DNA of 64,000 nucleotides from Bradyrhizobium sp. CSA207 (GCF_029051685.1 NZ_JAACFT010000003.1:248001-312000); one strand, 5' to 3'. Counted from the first letter of the stretch, positions 46,351 to 55,183 are shown. Notes: generated by a model from the letters alone, not told the origin. A program made the numbers and translations.

Positions 46351-46392
46351 ATCGATTAGTGAATGCTAATGCATTAGTCAACACTAATCGAT
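46351..46392. promoter_or_regulatory. Nested palindromic operator of the ArsR operon
   Basis: Perfect 11-bp arms ATCGATTAGTG (46351-46361) and CACTAATCGAT (46382-46392), with a central 12-bp palindrome CTAATGCATTAG (46366-46377) in the spacer. TTAG/CTAA is repeated in all four half-sites, so up to two dimers could bind. It sits 5 bases from the ArsR start codon, fit for autorepression. Confidence 0.7.
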
Positions 46393-46409
46393 CTGATTTG
46401 ATGCGAAAC

Positions 46410-46438
46410 TTGACAATGACTGACCAGTCAGTCATAAA
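46410..46438 (+). promoter_or_regulatory. TetR promoter with overlapping operator
   Basis: A TTGACA -35 box (46410-46415) is followed by the inverted repeat TGACTGAC-CA-GTCAGTCA (46417-46434), and a CATAAA -10-like hexamer starts at 46433, 17 bases after the -35. The operator fills the whole spacer, so bound TetR would block RNA polymerase. The start ATG 46445 is so close that the leader would be very short. Confidence 0.6.
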
Positions 46439-46444
46439 TAAAAC

Positions 46445-47140
46445 ATGACGAGAAGCCGGACCAAGGCCGCCATACCGTCGGCAACCAGCGCCAGGCGCCG
46501 TGCGCCCGAAGCCGGAGGCGAACCGGCCACGCCCGCTTCGAACCGCGCAGCGCGCGCAGCGGAGCGGCGGGCGGCGATCGTGGAAGCGGCGATGGAGGAG
46601 TTCATCACGCGCGGCTTCGCCGCGACGCGGCTCGACGACATCGCCAAGCGCGCCGGTGTCGCCAAGGGCACGATCTATCTGCACTTCAAGGACAAGGAAT
46701 CGATGTTCGAGGAACTCGTGCGCACCGTGATCGTACCTGTCGTGGCGCGGCTGACTGCACTGCCGCCGCCGACGGGCTCGGTGCGCGATCTCATCGAGGC
46801 CTTTGCCGGCAACTTCCTTAAGGAGGTCATCGGCACCAAGCGCGGCGATCTCGTGCGCCTGATCGTGGCCGAAGGGCCGCGCTTTCCGTCCGTCGCCGAT
46901 TTCTACTACCGCGAGGTCGTCTCGCGCGGGATCGGCGCTATGCGCGCGCTGATCGAGCTCGGCATTGCTCGCGGCGAGATCCGCGAGAAAGAACTTTCGC
47001 GCTATCCGCAGCTCCTGGTCGCACCCGCGATGATCGCGGTGATCTGGCAAAGCCTGTTTGAGCGGCACGCACCGCTCGATGCGCGCGACATGCTGCGCGT
47101 CCATCTCGATTTGATTTTTGGCGAACGGAGCACGACATGA
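46445..47140 (+). CDS. TetR-family regulator of an efflux operon (CecR-like context)
   Basis: 231 residues. Basic/Pro-rich N-tail (about 1-35), helix-turn-helix about 40-85 (EEFITRGFAATRLDDIAKRA, VAKGTIYLHFKDKESMFEEL), C-terminal ligand domain (IEAFAGNFLKEVIGTKRGDL). Its stop overlaps the next ATG by 4 bases. Downstream genes are a membrane-fusion lipoprotein, an ABC ATPase and an ABC-2 permease, like the E. coli ybhGFSR locus with CecR. Likely a drug- or metabolite-responsive repressor. Confidence 0.88.
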   Translation: MTRSRTKAAIPSATSARRRAPEAGGEPATPASNRAARAAERRAAIVEAAMEEFITRGFAATRLDDIAKRAGVAKGTIYLHFKDKESMFEELVRTVIVPVVARLTALPPPTGSVRDLIEAFAGNFLKEVIGTKRGDLVRLIVAEGPRFPSVADFYYREVVSRGIGAMRALIELGIARGEIREKELSRYPQLLVAPAMIAVIWQSLFERHAPLDARDMLRVHLDLIFGERSTT

Positions 47141-48126
47141 CGTCGTCGCAAGCAATTTTCCATTTCGTCCTCATCCTGAGGAGCGCGGAACGCGCGTCTC
47201 GAAGGATGAAGGCCCGGCTGTTGCCCCTCGCCCTTCGAGACGCCGCGGAGCCTGTCATCGGGCCGCGCTACGCGCGGACCCGTTGGCGGCTCCTCAGGGT
47301 GAGGGTTCGACAGCAGCATTGGCTACCACAAGCGATTCAGTTCGTACGTCAGGCGCGACTTTGCACGATCGCAGCCGTCGCACTCGCAATCGGATTGGCA
47401 GGCTGCAACGAGAAGCGCGATCCCGGCTTCCAGGGCTGGGTCGAGGCCGACATGATCTTCGTCAGTCCGGACGAGGCCGGACGGGTGACGAAGCTCAGCG
47501 TTCGCGAGGGCGACGAGGTCAAGGTCGGCGATCTCCTCTATTCCGTCGATGACGATCTCCAGCTCGCCGACCTCAACCAGAACAAGGCGACCCTCGCCAA
47601 CGCGCAGCAGACCTATGATCGCGCCGCCTCGCTCAGCAAGACCGGCTCCGGCACCCAGGCCAATCTCGATTCCGCAGTGTCGGCCCTGCGCGTTGCCGAG
47701 GCGCGGGTGGCGACGTCGCAGACGCGGCTGGCGCGGCGCAAAGGTTTTGCGCCGGTCGCCGGCACCATTCAGCAGATCTATTTCCGCGACGGCGAGATGG
47801 TGGCGGCGCAGCGGCCGGTGCTTTCCATCATGCCACCCGGCAACATGAAGCTGCGCTTCTTCGTGCCGGAGAGCGAGCTGCCGAAGCTCGCGATCGGCGA
47901 CGAGGTGCGGGTTGCCTGCGACAATTGCGCCGCCGATCTCACCGCCAAGATCTACTTCATCGCGACCACGGCCGAATACACCCCGCCGGTGATCTACAGC
48001 CTCGATGAGCGCAACAAGCTCGTCTACCTGATCCAGGCGCGCCCCTCGCGGCCCGACGCCTTGCGAGTGGGCCAGCCCATCAATGTCTATCTCAATCCCA
48101 AAACTCCGGTGGCGGACAAGCGATGA
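47137..48126 (+). CDS. HlyD/YbhG-type membrane fusion lipoprotein (N-terminus disrupted by a repeat)
   Basis: Frame of 329 residues. Core from about residue 90: lipobox LAGC (Cys90), GFQGWVEADMIFVSPDEAGR (biotinyl-lipoyl barrel), coiled-coil hairpin about 140-200, second half-barrel LARRKGFAPVAGTIQQIYFR. The ATG 47137 overlaps the TetR stop, as expected for a coupled gene, but residues about 11-55 are encoded by a palindromic repeat and the lipoprotein signal (LCTIAAVALAIGLAGC) lies far inside. The functional start may therefore be GTG 47299 (Cys at residue 36). It links the ABC exporter to the outer membrane. Confidence 0.8.
   Translation: MTSSQAIFHFVLILRSAERASRRMKARLLPLALRDAAEPVIGPRYARTRWRLLRVRVRQQHWLPQAIQFVRQARLCTIAAVALAIGLAGCNEKRDPGFQGWVEADMIFVSPDEAGRVTKLSVREGDEVKVGDLLYSVDDDLQLADLNQNKATLANAQQTYDRAASLSKTGSGTQANLDSAVSALRVAEARVATSQTRLARRKGFAPVAGTIQQIYFRDGEMVAAQRPVLSIMPPGNMKLRFFVPESELPKLAIGDEVRVACDNCAADLTAKIYFIATTAEYTPPVIYSLDERNKLVYLIQARPSRPDALRVGQPINVYLNPKTPVADKR
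47169..47304. repeat. Palindromic repeat (CCTCATCCTGAGGAGC type) inside the HlyD-family frame
   Basis: Outer arms CCTCATCCTGAGGAGC and GCTCCTCAGGGTGAGG (one mismatch); inner GCGTCTCGAAGG/CCTTCGAGACGC. It stays open in the HlyD-family frame, so it adds codons rather than breaking the gene. Confidence 0.8.
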
Positions 48127-49061
48127 ACGGCACAACCGGCAACGGCATTGCGATCGACGTCAAGGGCCTGACCAAATCGTTCGGCGGCCGCGAGGTCGTG
48201 CACGATCTGTCGATGCAGGTGAAGCGCGGCTCGATCTACGGCTTCCTCGGCCCCAACGGCTCGGGCAAGACCACCACCATCCGCATTCTCTGCGGCCTGC
48301 TGACTCCCGACAGCGGCGAGGGCACCTGCCTCGGTTACGACATCCGCCGCGACGCCGAAAAGATCAAGCGCCAGGTCGGCTACATGACCCAGCGCTTCAG
48401 CCTGTATCAGGACCTCTCGGTGCGCGAGAACCTGGAATTCGTTGCACGGCTCTACGGCCTGCGCGATGCCCGCGGTGCTGCGCGCGACATGATCAAGCGG
48501 CTCGGGCTTTCGGGGCGCGAGGAGCAGCTTGCGGGCGAGCTTTCCGGCGGCTGGAAGCAGCGGCTGGCGCTTGGGGCCTGCACGCTGCCCAATCCGAAAT
48601 TGCTGCTGCTGGACGAGCCGACCGCCGGCGTCGATCCCAAGGCGCGGCGCGACTTCTGGAACGAGATCCACGCGCTCGCAGCCGATGGCCTCACCGTGCT
48701 GGTCTCGACCCATTACATGGACGAGGCCGAGCGCTGCCACGAGATCGCCTATATCGCCTACGGCCATCTGCTCGCGCACGGCACCGTCGAGGAGGTGATC
48801 GCCAAATCCGCGCTGACGACCTACATGGTGACGGGAGAAGACCTGAACGGGCTCGCAGCCGAGCTCCCCGGCAAGCCCGGAGTCGACATGGTGGCGCCGT
48901 TCGGCACCTCGCTGCATGTGTCCGGCCGCGACGTCGCCGCGCTCGAAGCCAGTATCGCGCCGTGGCGTGACAAAAGCGGCCTGCACTGGCAGAAATCGTC
49001 CCCATCGCTCGAAGACGTGTTCATCGAGCTGATGGGCCGCTCCAGGGACAATTTCCAATGA
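48123..49061 (+). CDS. ABC exporter ATPase (YbhF/drug-export type)
   Basis: 312 residues. Walker A GPNGSGKTTTIR, signature GELSGGWKQRLALGACTL, Walker B LLLLDEPTAGVDPKARRD, H-loop STHYMDEA. C-terminal region about 220-312 is the regulatory tail found in drug-export ATPases. Overlaps the fusion-protein and permease genes by 4 bases each. Powers export through the ABC-2 permease. Confidence 0.92.
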   Translation: MNGTTGNGIAIDVKGLTKSFGGREVVHDLSMQVKRGSIYGFLGPNGSGKTTTIRILCGLLTPDSGEGTCLGYDIRRDAEKIKRQVGYMTQRFSLYQDLSVRENLEFVARLYGLRDARGAARDMIKRLGLSGREEQLAGELSGGWKQRLALGACTLPNPKLLLLDEPTAGVDPKARRDFWNEIHALAADGLTVLVSTHYMDEAERCHEIAYIAYGHLLAHGTVEEVIAKSALTTYMVTGEDLNGLAAELPGKPGVDMVAPFGTSLHVSGRDVAALEASIAPWRDKSGLHWQKSSPSLEDVFIELMGRSRDNFQ

Positions 49062-50221
49062 GCACGGTCGTTGATCACACCCCTGAACGCGAGATCCGCG
49101 AGCGCTTCGGCTTCCTGCGGCGCTCCTACGCCATGCTGGTCAAGGAGTTCATCCAGCTCAAGCGCGATCGCGTCTCGTTCGCGATGATCGTGATGCTGCC
49201 GGTGATGCAGCTCATGCTGTTCGGCTATGCCATCAACACCACGCCGCACAATCTGCCGAGCGCGGTGCTGCTCCAAGAGGACAGCGATCTCGCCCGCTCT
49301 GTGCTGAAGGCGCTGGAGAACACCGCCTATTTCCGCTTCATCTACGAGGTGCACGACGTCGACGATTTCGACAATTTGCTGAAATCCGGCAAGGTGCTGT
49401 TCGGGGTCGAGATCCCGCGCGGTTTCGAGCGGGCGGTGCGGCGCGGCGACAAGCCGGCGCTGCTGGTCGCGGCCGACGCGACCGATCCGGTGGCCGCAAG
49501 CTCCGCGCTTGGCTCGCTCGGCATGATCGTGCAGACCGCGCTCAAGCACGATCTCTATATCGGCGATCCCCCGGAGATGCCATTCGAGATCCGCGCGCAC
49601 GCCCGCTATAATCCGGCCGCAGTCTCCAGCCTCAACATCGTGCCCGGCCTCGTCGGCACCATCCTCACCATGACCATGCTGATCTTCACCGCGCTTTCGG
49701 TGACGCGCGAGGTCGAGCGGGGCACCATGGAGAGCCTGCTGTCAATGCCGATCAAGCCGGTCGAGGTGATGTTCGGCAAGATCATCCCCTATGTGATGGT
49801 CGGCTTCGTCCAGGCGTTCCTGATCATCGGTATTGGTGTCGGCCTTTTCGGCGTGCCCGTGATCGGCAATCTGTTCCTGCTGGCGCTGCTGTCGACGCTG
49901 TTCATCACCACCAATCTGTCGATCGGCTACACGATCTCGACGGTGGTGCAGAATCAGCTCCAGGCCATGCAGATGTCGATGATGTTCTTCCTGCCGAGCA
50001 TTCTGCTGTCCGGCTTCATGTTCCCCTTTGCCGGCATGCCGGCCTGGGCGCAATATGTCGGCGAATGCCTGCCGTTGACACATTACTTGCGCATCGTTCG
50101 TGCCATCATGCTGAAGGGCGCGACCATGCAGAACATGCGCTTCGATGCGCTGGCGCTGGCGGCCCTGATGCTGGTCGCCATGACCATCGCCGTGACGCGC
50201 TTCCGCCGCACGCTGGATTGA
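49058..50221 (+). CDS. ABC-2 type exporter permease (YbhS/R-like)
   Basis: 387 residues: one N-terminal span (about 45-65, FAMIVMLPVMQLMLFGYAI), a large extracytoplasmic domain (about 70-200), then five spans near the C-terminus (TILTMTMLIFTALSVTREVE, MVGFVQAFLIIGIGVGLFGV, SMMFFLPSILLSGFMFPFAG). Only one permease gene is present, so it would act as a homodimer. Confidence 0.9.
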   Translation: MSTVVDHTPEREIRERFGFLRRSYAMLVKEFIQLKRDRVSFAMIVMLPVMQLMLFGYAINTTPHNLPSAVLLQEDSDLARSVLKALENTAYFRFIYEVHDVDDFDNLLKSGKVLFGVEIPRGFERAVRRGDKPALLVAADATDPVAASSALGSLGMIVQTALKHDLYIGDPPEMPFEIRAHARYNPAAVSSLNIVPGLVGTILTMTMLIFTALSVTREVERGTMESLLSMPIKPVEVMFGKIIPYVMVGFVQAFLIIGIGVGLFGVPVIGNLFLLALLSTLFITTNLSIGYTISTVVQNQLQAMQMSMMFFLPSILLSGFMFPFAGMPAWAQYVGECLPLTHYLRIVRAIMLKGATMQNMRFDALALAALMLVAMTIAVTRFRRTLD

Positions 50222-50251
50222 GGCAAGATGCCCCTGAATCAAGGGGGCGGA

Positions 50252-51559
50252 ATGATCAGCTTTGCGAGCAGGAAAGCCCGGCAGCATGCCGTTTTGTCGG
50301 ACGATTTCGAGCGCGAGCTGACGCGGGAGGTGCTGCGCACCGAGCTGTTGCGGGTGAGGGCGCTGATCACGACGGGCTGCGTCATGGTCCTGTTCCTCAC
50401 CGCAACCTATCTGATCGACCCGGCCCTCGTGAACCGGGTCTGGCGCGGGACGGAGGGCCTGGTCCGCGAATACGTCCTCTTGGCGGGCTTCATCCTCTTC
50501 GAGGTCTGGGTCCACAGCCAGATCAGGCGAAACCTCAAGCTCGATCGCGACCTGCCGGTGATCAGGCGCTATATCGGCGCCCTCATCGAAACGTCGCTGC
50601 CGACGATCATCCTGATCCTGCAGATTCGCAGCATGGGCGCGAGCCAGGCGCTCGGTTTCGTGTTGCCGCTGGCCTATTTCATTTTCATTATTCTTTCGAC
50701 GCTGCGGCTCGATTTCTGGTTGTCCACCTTCACGGGATTTGTGGCCGCAGCCGAACTCTTGGCCGTCGCGCTATATTACAACTCGGCTAGCGAGGCCGGC
50801 GAGCCCCTGATCTACTTCCACTCGGTGCGCAGCACGATCATTTTGATTTGCGGCTTCCTCGCGGGCTCTGTCGGCGCGCGGCTGCGGCGGCAATTCGCCG
50901 CGAGCATCGCGGCCGCCACCGCGCGCGACCGGGTGACGAACCTGTTCGGCCAGCACGTCTCGCCGCAGGTGGTGGAGCGGCTGATGGCGGAGGGCACCAG
51001 TGCGGCCGGCGACCTTCGCCGCGTCGCCGTGATGTTCGTCGATTTCCGCGGCTTCACCGCGGGCGCACAATCGCGCTCCCCGCAGGAGGTGGTCGACCGC
51101 CTCGACGGAGCGTTCGCGGTGCTGGTCGACATCCTCGACCGCCACGGCGGCATCGTGAACAAGTTTCTCGGCGACGGTTTCCTGGCGCTGTTCGGCGCGC
51201 CGCTGGAGGCGTCCGACGCCGCGCATCGTGCGGCCGCCGCAGGCCGCGAGATGCTGACCGCGATGGACCGCATCAATGCGCACACAAGCTGGCCGCTCAA
51301 GATCGGCATCGGCATCCATATCGGCGAGGTCGTCGCCGGCAATATCGGCTCGCCACGCCGCAAGGAGTACACGGTGATCGGCGACACCGTGAACTTTGCC
51401 TCGCGACTGGAGGCGCTGAACAAGGAGTTCGGCTCGCAGCTCCTGATCTCCGCTTCCGTGCGCGAGGCGCTCGGTGACGACATTGGCGATGCCGTTGCGC
51501 TCGGCGAGGTCGAGGTGCGCGGCTATGAGCGGAAGGTCGCGGTGTTTCAACTCGGATAA
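50252..51559 (+). CDS. Membrane class III adenylate/guanylate cyclase
   Basis: 435 residues. Six hydrophobic segments in the first 210 residues (from ALITTGCVMVLFLTATYLI to STIILICGFLAGSVGARL) form a membrane sensor with no named domain. Cyclase domain about 245-425: VAVMFVDFRGFTAGAQ (metal Asp), VNKFLGDGFLALFGAP (second metal Asp), IHIGEVVAGNIGSPRRKEYT, VIGDTVNFASRLEALN. Makes cAMP or cGMP. ATG 50252 is preferred because AGGGGGCGGA precedes it; ATG 50228 is possible. Monocistronic. Confidence 0.9.
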   Translation: MISFASRKARQHAVLSDDFERELTREVLRTELLRVRALITTGCVMVLFLTATYLIDPALVNRVWRGTEGLVREYVLLAGFILFEVWVHSQIRRNLKLDRDLPVIRRYIGALIETSLPTIILILQIRSMGASQALGFVLPLAYFIFIILSTLRLDFWLSTFTGFVAAAELLAVALYYNSASEAGEPLIYFHSVRSTIILICGFLAGSVGARLRRQFAASIAAATARDRVTNLFGQHVSPQVVERLMAEGTSAAGDLRRVAVMFVDFRGFTAGAQSRSPQEVVDRLDGAFAVLVDILDRHGGIVNKFLGDGFLALFGAPLEASDAAHRAAAAGREMLTAMDRINAHTSWPLKIGIGIHIGEVVAGNIGSPRRKEYTVIGDTVNFASRLEALNKEFGSQLLISASVREALGDDIGDAVALGEVEVRGYERKVAVFQLG

Positions 51560-51671
51560 TGCGGATTGCACCGAGTGCTCCGAATTTTGGGGCATGACGG
51601 CGGCCGTCGGCATCTCCTAACATGCCGGCGACGCGGCCGGTCGCGGCCGCAACTTGCATGAGGAAGTGAAG

Positions 51672-52586
51672 ATGCAGCGCCGCTACGTCACCGTCGATGT
51701 GTTCACCGACCGCGCCTTCGGAGGCAACCAGCTCGCCGTCGTGCGCGATGCCGGCGGCCTATCGACGGCGCAGATGCAGGCGATCGCAACCGAGTTCAAC
51801 TATTCCGAGACGACCTTCGTGCTGCCGCCGCGCGACAACGCCAATGATGCCGAGGTGCGCATCTTCACCCCGGTTAGGGAGCTGCCCTTTGCGGGTCATC
51901 CCAACGTTGGCACCGCCTTCGTGCTGGCGACGATCGCGAAAGAGGCGAAGCCGCGCCTGCTGTTCGAGGAGAAGGCGGGCCTCGTTCCCGTCGATATCGT
52001 GCGAGAGCAGGGCCGGGTGGTCAGCACCGAGCTGACCGCGCCGCAGCCGCTGTCGCGGCTTGCGCAGTGTTCTGCCGAGGAGATCGCGGCCTGCATCTCC
52101 TTGACCACTGACGACATCAAAACCGATCGTCACGCGCCTCAAGTCGTCAGCGTCGGGACACCCTTCGTGGTGGCGGAGGTGCGTTCGCGTGACGCCGTCC
52201 GCCGCGCAAAGCCCGACGCTGCGGCGTTCGGCCGAATGCTGCCGCGCGACGGCGCCTTCGCAGTCTATTTCTACACCCGCGACGTGCCGGCGGCGGAAGC
52301 CCCATGCAAGCTCCAGGCGCGGATGTTCTTCCCCGGCGCCAGCGGCCTGATCGAGGACCCCGCGACCGGCAGCGCCACCGTTGCCGCCGCGGCGCTGTTT
52401 GCCGATCTCGATTCTACGACCGACGGCGAATTGAAGCTCACCATCGGTCAGGGCTTTGACATGGGCCGGCCGAGCCTGCTCCTGACCCGCGTGCGCAAGC
52501 AAGACGGCAAGATCGTCTCCGCCCATGTCGGCGGCAGCTGCGTGCAGATGATGGAAGGAACGTTTCGGCTGACGGGGGAGGGGTAA
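51672..52586 (+). CDS. PhzF-family isomerase
   Basis: 304 residues with two similar halves: RRYVTVDVFTDRAFGGNQLA, the catalytic Glu region EFNYSETTFVLP, RIFTPVRELPFAGHPNVGTA, and GLIEDPATGSATVAAAALFA. PhzF enzymes perform diaxial proton shifts on small metabolites; substrate unknown here. AGGAAG precedes ATG 51672. Ends just before a palindromic repeat. Confidence 0.92.
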   Translation: MQRRYVTVDVFTDRAFGGNQLAVVRDAGGLSTAQMQAIATEFNYSETTFVLPPRDNANDAEVRIFTPVRELPFAGHPNVGTAFVLATIAKEAKPRLLFEEKAGLVPVDIVREQGRVVSTELTAPQPLSRLAQCSAEEIAACISLTTDDIKTDRHAPQVVSVGTPFVVAEVRSRDAVRRAKPDAAAFGRMLPRDGAFAVYFYTRDVPAAEAPCKLQARMFFPGASGLIEDPATGSATVAAAALFADLDSTTDGELKLTIGQGFDMGRPSLLLTRVRKQDGKIVSAHVGGSCVQMMEGTFRLTGEG

Positions 52587-52615
52587 TTGTCATTCCGGAG
52601 CGCGTTCTCTCCAGC

Positions 52616-52716
52616 CGTCATTCCGGGGCGCGCGTAGCGCGAGTCCGGAATCCATTGGGCCGCAGAGTCGGTGATGAATGGATTCCGGGTTCGCGCTACG
52701 CGCGCCCCGGAATGAC
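52616..52716. repeat. Palindromic repeat (GTCATTCCGGGGCGCGCG type), copy 2
   Basis: Arms CGTCATTCCGGGGCGCGCGT (52616-52635) and ACGCGCGCCCCGGAATGACG (52697-52716), inner GGAATCCATT/AATGGATTCC. A partial copy (GTCATTCCGGAGCGCG) starts at 52589. Overlaps the last codons of the DUF488 gene. Confidence 0.9.
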
Positions 52717-53169
52717 GGGGGCCGCCAAATTCTCCACCGTCACGCCATCCCGCTCCTCGATCACCTCCGCGATCATCTGGCGGTGGCAGTGGGTGTGGTC
52801 GCGCTCATAGCAGAGCAGGCACACAGATCCGGCCTTCTTCACCAGCGCGGAGAGCTCGTCCATGTCTTCCCTGGCTTGCGGCGTCTTCAGGTGCTTTGAA
52901 TAGATCTTCTCCAGCACGTCGAATTGCCCGCTGCGCGCGGCGAGGCGGCCTTCCTTCGGCGTGCCGAGCGCGGCGAGATGAACATAGGCAATGCCGCGTT
53001 CATCCAGGCCCGCGGCGAGCTGCTTCTTGGAGAAACCCGGACGGCGCGACGAGGTCACCGCGCGCACGTCGACCACGAGCTTGACACCGGCCTGCTCCAA
53101 CTCGTCCAGCACCGCCTTGGGCGGCGTCTGCTCATAACCGATGGTGAAGAGCTTCTTCGCTTTTGCCAT
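52696..53169 (-). CDS. DUF488 family protein
   Basis: 157 residues: KLFTIGYEQTPPKAVLDELE, KLVVDVRAVTSSRRPGFSKK, AYVHLAALGTPKEGRLAARS, and the Cys/His set VCLLCYERDHTHCHRQMIAE typical of DUF488. Function is unknown in the family. The final six residues (VIPGRA) and the stop are encoded by the arm of the palindromic repeat, so the native C-terminus was probably replaced. ATG 53169 fits the family. Confidence 0.85.
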   Translation of the reverse strand: MAKAKKLFTIGYEQTPPKAVLDELEQAGVKLVVDVRAVTSSRRPGFSKKQLAAGLDERGIAYVHLAALGTPKEGRLAARSGQFDVLEKIYSKHLKTPQAREDMDELSALVKKAGSVCLLCYERDHTHCHRQMIAEVIEERDGVTVENLAAPVIPGRA

Positions 53170-53199
53170 GGGACATCCTCAGCTCAGAACATGAGAGGT

Positions 53200-53287
53200 C
53201 GTCATGCCCGGGCTTTGTCCCGGGCATCCCACGTTCTTCGTGCCGCGCGGTAAGCCGTGGATGGCCGGGACAAGCCCGGCCACGACG
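53200..53287. repeat. Palindromic repeat (GTCATGCCCGGGCTTTGTCC type)
   Basis: Arms CGTCATGCCCGGGCTTTGTC and GACAAGCCCGGCCACGACG, inner CCGGGCATCC/GGATGGCCGG pairing (imperfect). It lies between the DUF488 and DUF72 genes. Confidence 0.75.
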
Positions 53288-53341
53288 TGTGCAGGCTTTG
53301 GCGCTTCTAACTCCGAGTGTCATAAAGCGACGGACCTGCGC

Positions 53342-54178
53342 TCAGCTCACCCGCGCGATCAGTTCCATGGCGCCGGCAGGCGCGCGGACCTTGCCCTCGT
53401 GGATGACGTAGGCGAACACGTCGCGCGGCTCTTTCTTCGGCCTGGCCTTGTCGACCTTCGGCAGGTCGTCGGGTTCACCGCCCGCGGCCCAGGCCTGGAA
53501 ACGCTTGCTCCAGGCGTCGAGCTCTTTCGGCGGATAGCAGGTCTTGATCTCGTCATTGCCCTTCTGAAGCCGGGCATAGACGAAATCGCCGGCGACGTCG
53601 GCGATGGCCGGATATTTGCCGTGCTCGGCAAACACCACCGGCGTCTCGAATTCGCGGATCAGCGCGACGAAATCCGGCGTGCAGAAGCTGTCGTGGCGGA
53701 CTTCCACCACATGGCGCAGCGCGCGTCCCTCGAGCTTGCGCGGCAACAGCTCGAGGAACTTGCCGAAATCGGCGCCGTCGAATTTCTTGGTCGGCGCGAA
53801 CTGCCAGAGCACCGGGCCGAGATGGTCGCCGAGTTCCAGCACACCGGAATCATAGAACCGCTTGATGGAATCGCCGGCTTCGGCCAGCACCCGGCGGTTG
53901 GTCGCAAAGCGCGGCCCCTTCACCGAGAACACAAAGCCCTCCGGCACTTCACTCGCCCATTTGCGAAAGCTCTCCGGCTTCTGCGAGCCGTAATAGGTGC
54001 CGTTGATCTCGATCGAGGTCAGCTTCGACGCGGCATAGGACAGCTCCTTGGCCTGCGTCAGCTTCTCCGGATAGAACACGCCGCGCCAGGGCTCGAAGGT
54101 CCAGCCGCCGACGCCGATAAAGATGTTGCCGGATTTTTTTGACGCGGTTTTTGCTTTGGCCACGGGAGGATCTCGCAT
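53342..54178 (-). CDS. DUF72 family protein
   Basis: 278 residues of the DUF72 TIM-barrel family: IFIGVGGWTFEPWRGVFYP, SIEINGTYYGSQKPESFRKW, FVFSVKGPRFATNRRVL, LGPVLWQFAPTKKF, VEVRHDSF. Function unknown in bacteria. Same strand as the DUF488 gene, and the two often neighbour each other. Start ATG 54178 or GTG 54163, neither with a good ribosome site. Confidence 0.85.
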   Translation of the reverse strand: MRDPPVAKAKTASKKSGNIFIGVGGWTFEPWRGVFYPEKLTQAKELSYAASKLTSIEINGTYYGSQKPESFRKWASEVPEGFVFSVKGPRFATNRRVLAEAGDSIKRFYDSGVLELGDHLGPVLWQFAPTKKFDGADFGKFLELLPRKLEGRALRHVVEVRHDSFCTPDFVALIREFETPVVFAEHGKYPAIADVAGDFVYARLQKGNDEIKTCYPPKELDAWSKRFQAWAAGGEPDDLPKVDKARPKKEPRDVFAYVIHEGKVRAPAGAMELIARVS

Positions 54179-54282
54179 CGACGAGGAGGGGAGGGCATCA
54201 TCCTAATCAAACCAGATGTGATTGGCCAGTTGCGGCGTGCGGTCTAAGCTTCGCGGCGGGATCTGCGAAAAAGGAGAACAAG

Positions 54283-54663
54283 ATGCGGATGCTGATCGTG
54301 GGCGCGGCACTCGTCATGATGACATCTGCTGCCATGGTATCTTTGGTCATGGCTGAGGATGACGATGCGAAGGGCGCGCAGAAGCTCGCCATGCAGGGCC
54401 GCGACGATTACTGGCATTGCCTGGCGCGGGAATATTCGCGCGACAGCAATCAGGGTCTCTCGGAGCAGGATTTCGGCCGCTCGGTCGCCGGTGCCTGTCC
54501 GTCGGAGCGGCAATACTATCGAGTGGCGCTGCTCGACTATCTGACCACGCAGTATCCGGCGATCGATTCCGGGGCTCATCTCGCGACCGCGAACAGGGCG
54601 GTCGAGTCCGCGCAGAAGGATATCGTGACCGCCTTCGTCAAGCACAGGCCGCCGGCAAAGTAG
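54283..54663 (+). CDS. Small exported hypothetical protein
   Basis: 126 residues with AAGGAG ahead of ATG 54283. Signal peptide 1-24 (MLIVGAALVMMTSAAMVSLV, cleavage after MA). Mature part: DDYWHCLAREYSRDSNQGLS, FGRSVAGACPSERQYYRVAL, two Cys that may pair. No family recognised. Confidence 0.65.
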   Translation: MRMLIVGAALVMMTSAAMVSLVMAEDDDAKGAQKLAMQGRDDYWHCLAREYSRDSNQGLSEQDFGRSVAGACPSERQYYRVALLDYLTTQYPAIDSGAHLATANRAVESAQKDIVTAFVKHRPPAK

Positions 54664-54732
54664 GAGGGGCCCTTCCGGCCACGCGTCCATCCATGGTATC
54701 ACTGGCCTCATCTGGAACAGGGATGGGCTGCT

Positions 54733-54933
54733 ATGTCGTCTGAGTCGGTGGGGGGCATTTTTGGCGCGATCGTCGCGGCGGTGGTGCTTGCGGTCGCCGT
54801 CGTGTTCGGACCGATCGGCCAATACGGCAAGCCGGCGAAGCCCAAAGCCGACGCCGCCCCGGCTGCCATGGCGCCAGCCCCTGCGGCGCCCGCGCCCAGA
54901 GGCCCGGTAATCCGGGAAGTCCCCAATCAATAG
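54733..54933 (+). CDS. 66-residue single-span membrane protein with Ala/Pro tail
   Basis: ATG 54733 with GGGATGGG upstream. One span about 10-28 (FGAIVAAVVLAVAVVFG) and a flexible Ala/Pro/Lys tail (AAPAAMAPAPAAPAPRG). No function known. Confidence 0.55.
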   Translation: MSSESVGGIFGAIVAAVVLAVAVVFGPIGQYGKPAKPKADAAPAAMAPAPAAPAPRGPVIREVPNQ

Positions 54934-55183
54934 GGGCTCGGGAAGGTACTTTGAGAGTACGTGGGGCCCTTGCAAAGCCTGTATCCCGTTCCTATCTAGC
55001 TTTTAACGGCAACGTTGAGTGACAATCTCCGTTGTTGAAACGACCTTGGAATAGCTCAGGCTGCGCCGGATGTACGCGCGCCCGTTGTTCCGGGGTCGTT
55101 GGCATTTTGGGCCCCCGTTTGCGCCATTTCCCAGAGAAACCCCGGCTTGGCATCGCAGGATACGACGGATATACGCTGCCGTC

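Noticed and set aside
46346..47155. N-terminal extension of the ArsR frame (381 codons in all)
   Set aside because: Antisense to the TetR gene; ArsR proteins are about 100-120 residues and the ATG at 46345 follows an operator.
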